This document shows positions 6,096 through 11,723 of a DNA stretch of 18,861 nt, in pieces (position 1 is the stretch's first letter; the number at the start of each line of letters is the position of its first letter). Source of the DNA: Eubacterium sp. Lineage in GTDB: Bacteria; Bacillota; Clostridia; Oscillospirales; Acutalibacteraceae. A program made the position numbers and the translations under genes. The notes under the pieces are model-generated. The model ran no database searches and was not told the DNA's origin. It was given only the letters and a program-made list of their open reading frames with translations. The stretch spans positions 1 through 18,861 of the forward strand of contig JAIDLO010000038.1 of assembly GCA_029050995.1 (NCBI GenBank), read 5' to 3'.

Positions 6096-7286
6096 ATGAA
6101 AGAAAAGAACTATAAAAAAACACTTTTGGCTTGTTATCTTGGATTTGTTACCCAAGCTATATCTGCGAATTTCACACCGCTCTTATTTTTAACATTCAAG
6201 AACACCTATGGAATTGGATTTGAAAAGATTGCGCTGATTCCGTTAGTGTTTTATTTGACACAATTACTCATTGATTTTGCTGCCACAAAATTTGTTGATA
6301 AAATAGGATACCGTACTTGTGTAGTAACATCTCAGGTCGTGTCTGCCGCAGGACTGGCATTAATGGCTATTCTGCCGGAACTTCTTCCTGTTCCATTTAT
6401 TGGTATACTGATTGCTGTAGTGCTCTATGCAATAGGCAGTGGTCTTGTTGAAGTTTTAGTAAGTCCAATTGTTGAAGCCTGCCCCTTTGAGAATAAATCG
6501 GGTGTTATGAGCTTACTGCACTCTTTTTACTGTTGGGGTGCAGTTGGTGTGATTTTAGGTTCGACGCTCTTTTTTACAGTGTTCGGCGTATCAAACTGGA
6601 AGATACTTACGCTCATTTGGGCAGTGATACCGTTATATAACGCATTCAATTTTATCAGCTGTCCGATTGAACGATTGGTAGAAGATGGCGAAAGTATGCA
6701 TATCAAACAACTGTTACGCTTACCGTTATTTTGGTTACTGATACTGCTTATGGTATGCTCCGGTGCGTCCGAAGCATCTATGGCTCAATGGGCATCTGCA
6801 TTCACGGAATCTGCAATGGGCGTTTCTAAAACTGTTGGCGATCTGGCGGGACCTTGTTTGTTTGCCGTATTTATGGGAATCTCCCGAGTTATCTATGGCA
6901 AAATGAGTAAAAAGCTTGATTTAATTCGTACGATGACTGCATGCGGTTTGTTGTGTGTAATATGTTATCTAACGGCGTCTTTGGCTTCTTTGCCCATTCT
7001 TGGATTGGCAGGATGTGCATTTTGCGGCATTGCAGTTGGAATTATGTGGCCGGGATCTATCAGCATCTCGTCGCAGAAGTGTCCGAAGGGCGGCACAGCA
7101 ATGTTTGCTTTCTTAGCTTTGGCTGGAGATTTAGGTGCAACCGTTAGTCCTACAATTGTAGGTAATGTTTCCAATATGTTCGGCGGCAATCTTAAAATAG
7201 GATTACTTGTTGCTACTGTATTTCCGTTAGTGTTGATATTCAGTTTAATTATTCTTAACAGGAAATTTAACAGGTTATCTAAATAA
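6096..7286 (+). CDS. Major facilitator superfamily transporter
   Basis: 396-aa integral membrane protein with about 12 hydrophobic segments, a basic N-terminus (MKEKNYKK) and a more polar central loop at about 190-205 (IERLVEDGESMHIKQ) separating two six-helix halves. The first half includes FVDKIGYRT, which resembles the MFS loop 2-3 motif (D-x-x-G-R/Y-R). The second half has VIYGKMSKKLDLI in the equivalent place, followed by GSISISSQKCPKGG. SLLHSFYCWGAVG (about 139-151) resembles fucose-permease-like members, so a sugar or small-metabolite substrate is possible, but substrate and direction cannot be read. The RBS is GAGGT, 6 nt before the ATG. It lies between two copies of a 110-bp repeat and may have arrived with that accessory stretch. 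A terminator hairpin follows. Confidence 0.88.
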   Translation: MKEKNYKKTLLACYLGFVTQAISANFTPLLFLTFKNTYGIGFEKIALIPLVFYLTQLLIDFAATKFVDKIGYRTCVVTSQVVSAAGLALMAILPELLPVPFIGILIAVVLYAIGSGLVEVLVSPIVEACPFENKSGVMSLLHSFYCWGAVGVILGSTLFFTVFGVSNWKILTLIWAVIPLYNAFNFISCPIERLVEDGESMHIKQLLRLPLFWLLILLMVCSGASEASMAQWASAFTESAMGVSKTVGDLAGPCLFAVFMGISRVIYGKMSKKLDLIRTMTACGLLCVICYLTASLASLPILGLAGCAFCGIAVGIMWPGSISISSQKCPKGGTAMFAFLALAGDLGATVSPTIVGNVSNMFGGNLKIGLLVATVFPLVLIFSLIILNRKFNRLSK

Positions 7287-7367
7287 GAACAATAGCTTAT
7301 TAAAAAGTTCAAATCTATACACAAAATTGCCAAATACATCGTTTTTGTAGTGGTTAGACAAATAAAG

Positions 7368-7392
7368 AAGCATAGCATCAGCTATGCTTTTT
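7368..7392 (+). terminator. Terminator after the MFS gene
   Basis: Stem aagcatagc / gctatgctt (7368-7376, 7381-7389) with loop ATCA, followed by a T-tract. It is the same stem as the tRNA-Ser terminator, but the loop is the reverse complement of that one, and it leads straight into repeat copy 2. Confidence 0.8.
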
Positions 7393-7498
7393 ATTTTACA
7401 TAATTTAAAGGGATTTGAACACAAGCTCCAGAAGCAAAGCCGTAAGGCGCATGCTTTTGAGAGAAAGGTACAGTGTACCTTTCGATAGCGAGTTGATA
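7389..7498 (+). repeat. 110-bp direct repeat, copy 2 (upstream of the methyltransferase gene)
   Basis: Second copy of the element at 5821-5930, same orientation, including the palindrome aaaggtac-agt-gtaccttt (7464-7482). After the shared end gagttgata it continues into gctctaccgact (7499-7510), the complement of a consensus tRNA D-arm, whereas copy 1 continues into a tRNA-Ser 3'-end-like sequence. The 90 bases between the repeat and the next gene hold that gene's promoter. Confidence 0.85.
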
Positions 7499-7517
7499 GC
7501 TCTACCGACTTTTTATA

Positions 7518-7545
7518 TTGCATGAATACTAAATTATGATATAAT
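7518..7545 (+). promoter_or_regulatory. Promoter of the methyltransferase gene
   Basis: TTGCAT (7518-7523), 16 bp, TATAAT (7540-7545). From TATAAT to the RBS region the sequence aligns with the MFS promoter region (TATAATCAAA...TAAATA...AATTTGTTTA), with a few changes and one indel. This suggests the two promoters share an origin. Confidence 0.6.
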
Positions 7546-7584
7546 CAAAATTAATAAATAACAATTTGTTTAGCAGGTAAAAAA

Positions 7585-8187
7585 ATGAACGATATAGCAA
7601 AGCACTATGATTTATTGATTGATGAAAACAATGACCCTGTTCACGATCCAGAGCCTTTACGCAAATATATGGACAAATGGGACGGACAGGGGTTCATTGA
7701 AAGTTTAGAACTTAATAAAAGTAAATCCATATTGGAAATTGGTGTAGGTACAGGTCGCCTTGCCATTAAAATTGCTCCCCTTTGTTCAGAATTTACGGGT
7801 ATAGATTTATCTGAAAAAACAATCATTAAAGCAAAAGAAAATCTGGCAGACTTTGAAAATACCAACTTGATTTGTGATAACTATCTTTCTGTAAATTTAG
7901 GAAAAACATTTGATGTTATCTATTCTTCTTTAACATTTATGCATATAAAAGAAAAGCAAATTGCTATTAATAAAGTTTTTGATTTACTGAATAACAATGG
8001 GATTTTCGCTTTATCCATTGATAAAAACCAAAGCAATACAATTGATGCAGGTATATCGAAAATTTCAATCTATCCTGATAATCCTGCAGAAATTGAAAGC
8101 TACATTAAATCTTCCGGTTTAACAATTATTAAGCAATACGAAACTGAATTTGCATATATTTTTATCGCAAAAAAGAAGTTAAAATGA
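7585..8187 (+). CDS. Class I SAM-dependent methyltransferase
   Basis: 200-aa cytoplasmic protein with a Rossmann-type methyltransferase core: motif I ILEIGVGTGRLA (49-60), the acidic ribose-binding position in FTGIDLSE (Asp74), and a post-motif strand FDVIYSSLTFMHI (109-121). N-terminal AKHYD and a short C-terminus (AYIFIAKKK) are also common in this class. The substrate is unknown; small size and no extra domain suggest a small-molecule methyltransferase. It is noticeably richer in AT than the core genes around it and rich in AAA/ATT codons, consistent with acquisition. The RBS is weak (AGCAGGT, about 7 nt upstream). It is preceded by repeat copy 2 and ends only 12 bp before the next gene's promoter. 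Confidence 0.85.
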   Translation: MNDIAKHYDLLIDENNDPVHDPEPLRKYMDKWDGQGFIESLELNKSKSILEIGVGTGRLAIKIAPLCSEFTGIDLSEKTIIKAKENLADFENTNLICDNYLSVNLGKTFDVIYSSLTFMHIKEKQIAINKVFDLLNNNGIFALSIDKNQSNTIDAGISKISIYPDNPAEIESYIKSSGLTIIKQYETEFAYIFIAKKKLK

Positions 8188-8198
8188 TACGGAATTGT

Positions 8199-8227
8199 TT
8201 GACAAAGCAGTGTATTTCGTCTATACT
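8199..8227 (+). promoter_or_regulatory. Promoter of the glycerophosphodiesterase gene
   Basis: TTGACA (8199-8204), 17 bp, TATACT (8222-8227), close to consensus. Transcription should begin near 8234, so the mRNA leader is only about 15 nt and consists essentially of the SD. Confidence 0.78.
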
Positions 8228-8248
8228 GTTTACTAAGAGGTGATTATT

Positions 8249-9274
8249 TTGGAAACAATTATTAAAGAAAAGCCAAAGAAAAAAACTTGGAAGAAGGTGC
8301 TTGCAATAATCGGCATTATTATTTTAGCGCTTATCGTTGCTAAAGCTATTGAATTCAGCTGGCACTCCAATCCAAAAAACATTAAAACATATGAGTCAGA
8401 CAACAGCTACATAATGGAAATGGGCAAAACGCAGATCAGTGCGCACAGAAGCGGCGGCGGAATTATGCCCGAGGAAACAATGATGGCATTCAAAAACTGC
8501 GCAGAAAACCCTGCATTTAAAATTGATGTTTTTGAATTTGACCTTCATATAACCAAGGATGATGTGCTTGTTCTTCTTCATGATGATACGCTTGACAGAA
8601 CATCAAACAGTGCCGAAGTTTTCGGCAAGGAAGAGGCAAGACCGGAAGAATACACATACGAAGAATTACGCACACTCAATATGGGCGCAAAATTCATGGA
8701 TGAAGACGGCAATATGCCTTATGCCGATATAGACAAGGATAATGTACCTGATGATATCAAGATTTTAAGAATAGAAGATATCCTTGATTATTTAACATCA
8801 AAGGGCGATTACGATTACATCATTGAAATCAAAAACGGCGGCGAGTTAGGTATGAAGGGTGTTGACATTCTTTACGACATTCTTGTTGAAAAGAACCTGC
8901 TTAACAAGGTTGTTTTCGGTACCTTCCACGGAGAGATTTCACAGTATGTTGACGATCATCATCCGGATTTACTCCGCAGTGCAACAATCAAAGAGGTTCT
9001 TACCTTCTGGCTTGCAGCACTCAGAAACGACAAGGATTTTGACCCAAGCTATTCTGTATTACAGATTCCTTACAGCATGCCGTTCAAGCTTGCAGCAAAT
9101 CTTGGAACAGCACAGGTTATCAACTATGCACATTCAAAAGGAATCGCTGTTCAGTATTGGACAATCAACAGTGAAAAGGATATGGAATATCTCATTTCCG
9201 TTGGTGCAGACTGCATTATGACAGACTATCCAGATAAACTTTATGAGGTTGATCAGGCAATTAAAAATAAATAA
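8249..9274 (+). CDS. Membrane-anchored glycerophosphodiester phosphodiesterase
   Basis: Hydrolyses glycerophosphodiesters, from phospholipid or possibly teichoic acid turnover, to glycerol-3-phosphate and an alcohol. 341 aa from TTG at 8249, chosen because AGAGGTGA sits 7 nt upstream; a GTG at 8240 in the same frame overlaps the SD. A lysine-rich start and one hydrophobic helix (about 17-33) predict an N-in anchor with the catalytic domain outside. TIM-barrel GDPD motifs are AHRSGG with His66/Arg67 followed by PEET (75-78), FEFDLHITKDD with Glu96/Asp98, and HDDTLDRT with His111. C-terminal QYWTIN and GADCIMTDYPDKL also fit. The family normally has PENT; here it is PEET. A strong terminator follows, and the gene seems to be monocistronic. 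Confidence 0.93.
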   Translation: METIIKEKPKKKTWKKVLAIIGIIILALIVAKAIEFSWHSNPKNIKTYESDNSYIMEMGKTQISAHRSGGGIMPEETMMAFKNCAENPAFKIDVFEFDLHITKDDVLVLLHDDTLDRTSNSAEVFGKEEARPEEYTYEELRTLNMGAKFMDEDGNMPYADIDKDNVPDDIKILRIEDILDYLTSKGDYDYIIEIKNGGELGMKGVDILYDILVEKNLLNKVVFGTFHGEISQYVDDHHPDLLRSATIKEVLTFWLAALRNDKDFDPSYSVLQIPYSMPFKLAANLGTAQVINYAHSKGIAVQYWTINSEKDMEYLISVGADCIMTDYPDKLYEVDQAIKNK

Positions 9275-9284
9275 TTTTCATATA

Positions 9285-9318
9285 AAAACGCTCCCTTTGT
9301 AAGGGAGCGTTTTTGTTT
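9285..9318 (+). terminator. Intrinsic terminator of the glycerophosphodiesterase gene
   Basis: Perfect stem aaaacgctccctt / aagggagcgtttt with loop TGT, ending in a T-tract (ttttgtttt). The A/T arms make it symmetric enough to work in both directions. Confidence 0.92.
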
Positions 9319-9325
9319 TATATTT

Positions 9326-9353
9326 CGGGATGTCGAGGACGCCATCCCCTACG
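9326..9353 (+). repeat. Short palindromic repeat, unit 1
   Basis: Pattern CGGG-stem-loop-stem-CCCCTACG. The stem is GGGATG/CATCCC plus an inner C-G/G-C after one mismatch. The shared outer sequence (CGGG...CCCTACG) with a differing inner stem marks it as one of a family of three. Confidence 0.8.
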
Positions 9354-9372
9354 ATATTTTGTATTATTTAAA

Positions 9373-9400
9373 CGGGACGATGTGGGCATCGTCCCCTACG
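9373..9400 (+). repeat. Short palindromic repeat, unit 2
   Basis: Same outer pattern with a perfect 9-bp stem GGGACGATG/CATCGTCCC and loop TGGG, ending CTACG. It starts 47 bp after unit 1. Confidence 0.85.
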
Positions 9401-9431
9401 GAATGGTATTGAACACACTATATAATGAAAA

Positions 9432-9458
9432 CGGGCGGAAATGGATTCCGCCCCTACG
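9432..9458 (+). repeat. Short palindromic repeat, unit 3
   Basis: Same outer pattern with an 8-bp stem GGGCGGAA/TTCCGCCC and loop ATGGA, ending CTACG. It starts 59 bp after unit 2 and stops 2 bp before the stop codon of the converging XRE gene, so it may serve as that gene's 3' hairpin. Confidence 0.85.
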
Positions 9459-9460
9459 AA

Positions 9461-9862
9461 TTACTTGTTATTGAAAAACTTATATATTGTTTTAAACTTA
9501 ACAAACTGAAAAATACAATAATCAACTCTGAATCGTTGTATGGTAAACAAATCATCAACAAAATGCTCCATTGGAATTTCAAAATATTCCGCATAAAAAA
9601 GCAAGGTAGTTAACGGCGGATCACAAACATCAGTTTCATAATTTAAAAGCTGATACGGAGTAATTTCAAAAATATCAGCCATTTCTTCCAATGAAAAACG
9701 AAGAATTTTTCTGCAATAAGCCATTTTTCTTCCTACCGAGGTTTTTTCTTCGGGTATTGTATCATTCTTTTCCTTTTCAGCCTTAATCTTTTTTTGCTCC
9801 TCCAGCCATTTTACTGTTTCATCAATACATGTTTCCATTTCATCCAAAACATCTTCTGCCAT
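9461..9862 (-). CDS. XRE/Cro-type helix-turn-helix protein with N-terminal coiled coil
   Basis: 133 aa from the ATG at 9862, chosen because AGGAGGGG lies 5 nt upstream; a longer frame reaches 9937 but would run through a terminator and has no RBS. Residues 1-35 are highly charged and helical (EMETCIDETVKWLEEQKKIKAEKEK), a likely coiled coil for oligomerisation. Residues 44-103 fit an HTH_3 domain (GRKMAYCRKILRFSLEEMADIF..TPYQLLNYE....P, then LLFYAEYFEIPMEHFVDD). The tail (104-133) is aromatic and basic. It should be a DNA-binding regulator; its targets are unknown and it has no obvious partner gene. A terminator and a long inverted repeat sit directly upstream, so expression may depend on read-through or on binding to that repeat. 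Confidence 0.78.
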   Translation of the reverse strand: MAEDVLDEMETCIDETVKWLEEQKKIKAEKEKNDTIPEEKTSVGRKMAYCRKILRFSLEEMADIFEITPYQLLNYETDVCDPPLTTLLFYAEYFEIPMEHFVDDLFTIQRFRVDYCIFQFVKFKTIYKFFNNK

Positions 9863-9885
9863 AATGCCCCTCCTAAAAATAGTAT

Positions 9886-9911
9886 AAAAAAATGCGTAGC
9901 CGAAGCTACGC
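9886..9911 (-). terminator. Intrinsic terminator with UUCG tetraloop, just before the XRE gene
   Basis: On the minus strand GCGTAGC-TTCG-GCTACGC, a 7-bp perfect stem with the extra-stable UUCG loop, then A and seven T. It ends about 24 nt before the start of the XRE gene, so it closes a short upstream transcription unit or attenuates the regulator gene. Confidence 0.82.
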
Positions 9912-10039
9912 CAAAAACGCATAACTCCAGCTACCACGCAAATTGAAATACTAAGAACAAGTATGCCAAATTAGAGTATGCATTTTTATACTAAAAAAAG
10001 CATACTCGTTCTTATAATTTTTTATTCAATTTGCGTGGT
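9886..10039 (-). ncRNA. Candidate rod-shaped small RNA (about 154 nt)
   Basis: A promoter points to a start near 10039, and the UUCG terminator ends it near 9886. The first 88 nt of the transcript would fold on themselves. A 15-bp closing stem ACCACGCAAATTGAA / TTCAATTTGCGTGGT (10039-10025 with 9947-9933) is followed by an internal loop of 10 x 4 nt, then a 15-bp stem TAAGAACGAGTATGC / GCATACTTGTTCTTA (10014-10000 with 9966-9952). The single non-Watson-Crick pair there is G-U when read as minus-strand RNA. An apical AGTAT/ATACT hairpin caps it. No ORF of note is inside. The shape, two long stems around a central bubble, recalls 6S RNA. A MITE or a regulatory leader for the XRE gene are alternatives. 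Confidence 0.5.
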
Positions 10040-10045
10040 GTTTTT

Positions 10046-10074
10046 ATTGTAGCATATCGAAAATAAAAGGTCAA
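10046..10074 (-). promoter_or_regulatory. Promoter of the candidate small RNA
   Basis: TTGACC (10069-10074) and TACAAT (10046-10051) with 17-bp spacing on the minus strand. A start 7 nt downstream falls exactly at the first base of the 15-bp inverted repeat, as expected for a structured RNA gene. Confidence 0.6.
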
Positions 10075-10081
10075 TAAAAAA

Positions 10082-10108
10082 GCGGACGAGCAATGCTCGT
10101 CACGGATA
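10082..10108. repeat. Short palindrome between glnA and the small RNA promoter
   Basis: GACGAGC-AAT-GCTCGTC (10085-10101), with gcg on the left and acggata on the right, lies in the glnA 3' intergenic region. Its style resembles the three CGGG...CTACG units but its flanks differ, so it may be a degenerate or separate family member. It has no T-tract and is not a terminator. Confidence 0.5.
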
Positions 10109-10109
10109 T

Positions 10110-10155
10110 ATAATAAAAAATAAAGTGCCATTGCGAATGAACGCAACGGCACTTT
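10110..10155 (-). terminator. Intrinsic terminator of glnA
   Basis: On the minus strand a stem AAAGTGCCGTTGCG / CGCAATGGCACTTT (one G-U) with a 6-nt loop is followed by a T-rich tract. It lies about 40 nt after the glnA stop. Confidence 0.9.
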
Positions 10156-10194
10156 TTAAAATGGCATTTCTGCCACAAACAGAGAGGGCTGATA

Positions 10195-11532
10195 TTATTT
10201 CTTTAAATATCTATTAACTTCCCACTGAGAAATCTGGGTACGATATTCATCCCATTCACGCTTTTTACCTTCAATATAAGCATTGAATACATGATCGCCG
10301 ACTGTTTCTCTTACGAACGGATCTTCCTCTGCTGCATAAACAGCTTCAATAAGGCTGCCCGGAAGGCAATCAATACCATGCTCTTTAAGCTCAGCAGGTG
10401 TTAAATCAAATACATTGAAATCAACAGCATCAGGAGGCGTCATATTCTTCTTGATACCATCAAGGCCTGCTGCAAGGCAAAGCGCCATTTCAAGATATGG
10501 GTTACAGGTTGGATCAGGGTTACGAAGCTCAACTCTTGTTCCCTTGCCTCTTGCTGCAGGAATACGAACAAGAGAAGATCTGTTTGAAGCAGACCAAGCA
10601 ATATAGCAAGGAGCTTCATAGCCAGGAACAAGTCTTTTATATGAATTTACAAGTGGATTTGAGAAAGCTGCAATACCCTTAACATGCGCCATAACACCTG
10701 CGATAAATGCATAAGCCTCTTTTGAAAGGCCAATTTCATCATTTTCATCAGCAAAAGCATTTGAGCCGTCTGCAAGTCTGTAAAGGCTCATATTTGTATG
10801 CATACCTGAGCCGTTGATACCATAAACAGGCTTTGGCATAAAGGTTGCATGAAGACCATGCTTTGTAGCATATGTTTTAACAACATGCTTAAATGTCATA
10901 CATCTGTCAGCCGTTGTCATTACCTCGCCGAAACGGAAATCAATTTCATGCTGAGATTCAGCAACCTCATGATGAGATGCTTCAATTTCATAGCCCATAT
11001 CTTCAAGAGCAAGGCAGATATCACGGCGGCAGTTTTCGCCTGCATCAATCGGGTTAAGATCAAAGTAACCGCCAAGGTCTGTCATTTCAGTTGTTGGGTT
11101 ACCGTTTTCATCCTTTTTGAAAAGGAAGAATTCAAGCTCAGGGCCAACATTGAAGCCATAGCCCATCTCTGCTGCTTCATCAATAACCTTTTTAAGTACA
11201 TTTCTCGGATCGCCCATGAAAGGTGTTTGATCTGCTTTATAAACAGAACAGATAAGACGGGCAGTTGTTTTGCCGCCAAAGGTTCTCCAAGGGAAGAGAG
11301 CCCAAGAATCAAGATCAGGACGAAGATACATATCAGATTCATCAATACGAACATAGCCGTCTATTGATGAGCCGTCAAACATACATTCATTATCAAGTGC
11401 CTTTTCAAGCTGAGATACTGTAATGGAAACATTTTTCATAAGACCGAAAACATCTGTAAACTGAAGTCTTACAAATTCAACATTCTTTTCTACCGCATCC
11501 TTAAGTATGTCCTCTTTTGTTAATTTGCTCAT
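10195..11532 (-). CDS. glnA: Glutamine synthetase, type I-alpha
   Basis: ATP-dependent amidation of glutamate to glutamine, the main ammonium assimilation step; cytoplasmic dodecamer. 445 aa from the ATG at 11532; a TTG five codons earlier overlaps the SD GGAGG and is not the start. Catalytic motifs are DGSSIDG (53-59), GPELEFFLF (130-138), HHEVAESQHEIDF (187-199), NGSGMH (240-245), then NRSSLVRIP and RNPDPTCNPYLE. Length and the lack of the adenylylation-loop insert place it in GSI-alpha, where feedback control is by glutamine; Arg62 in GYVRIDES matches the Arg62 important for feedback in the B. subtilis enzyme. It stands alone, with no glnR next to it. Regulation is likely through the leader hairpin upstream of the RBS. 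Confidence 0.97.
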   Translation of the reverse strand: MSKLTKEDILKDAVEKNVEFVRLQFTDVFGLMKNVSITVSQLEKALDNECMFDGSSIDGYVRIDESDMYLRPDLDSWALFPWRTFGGKTTARLICSVYKADQTPFMGDPRNVLKKVIDEAAEMGYGFNVGPELEFFLFKKDENGNPTTEMTDLGGYFDLNPIDAGENCRRDICLALEDMGYEIEASHHEVAESQHEIDFRFGEVMTTADRCMTFKHVVKTYATKHGLHATFMPKPVYGINGSGMHTNMSLYRLADGSNAFADENDEIGLSKEAYAFIAGVMAHVKGIAAFSNPLVNSYKRLVPGYEAPCYIAWSASNRSSLVRIPAARGKGTRVELRNPDPTCNPYLEMALCLAAGLDGIKKNMTPPDAVDFNVFDLTPAELKEHGIDCLPGSLIEAVYAAEEDPFVRETVGDHVFNAYIEGKKREWDEYRTQISQWEVNRYLKK

Positions 11533-11550
11533 AGTAATATCCTCCAAAAT

Positions 11551-11589
11551 TAAAAATAAAAAATGGCGCTCCGACTGAATCGGAACGCC
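11551..11589 (-). terminator. Terminator-like hairpin in the glnA leader (attenuator candidate)
   Basis: On the minus strand GGCGTTCCGA-TTCAG-TCGGAGCGCC, a 10-bp stem with one wobble, is followed by ATTTTTTATTTTT. It lies about 15 nt downstream of the expected transcription start and about 20 nt upstream of the SD. Nothing else would be terminated here, since glnA's own promoter is upstream of it. Confidence 0.75.
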
Positions 11590-11609
11590 TTTGTTCTTAC
11601 TACATCAAC

Positions 11610-11639
11610 ATTATATACACGATATGCAAAAAATGTCAA
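11610..11639 (-). promoter_or_regulatory. Promoter of glnA
   Basis: TTGACA (11634-11639) and TATAAT (11610-11615), both perfect consensus, spaced 18 bp on the minus strand. Such a strong promoter followed by a terminator hairpin points to control after initiation. Confidence 0.82.
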
Positions 11640-11674
11640 CACTTTTTTTAAATTTGTACATTTTAATGCTTTTG

Positions 11675-11699
11675 ACAAAAATACAAACGCCATTTTTGT
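11675..11699 (-). terminator. Weak hairpin after the CapA-family gene
   Basis: On the minus strand ACAAAAAT...ATTTTTGT, 8 bp mostly A-T, with a 9-nt loop, 25-50 nt after the stop codon and just before the glnA promoter. It is the only candidate terminator there and is thermodynamically poor, so the CapA-family gene may read into glnA. Confidence 0.3.
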
Positions 11700-11723
11700 G
11701 CAATTTTTAAAATATACAGTATT

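Noticed and set aside
5821..7498. Integron-type attC sites or a CRISPR array
   Set aside because: There are only two copies 1.5 kb apart, with no attC core sites recognisable, no integron integrase, no regular short repeat-spacer pattern and no cas gene.
7275..7523. Short minus-strand frame in repeat copy 2, partly conserved in copy 1
   Set aside because: The differences between copies are not biased to silent positions, there is no RBS, and the frame is Cys-rich over a palindrome and tRNA-like pieces.
9326..9458. The three short palindromes as ordinary terminators
   Set aside because: They lack T-tracts, and the glycerophosphodiesterase gene already has a strong terminator at 9285-9318.
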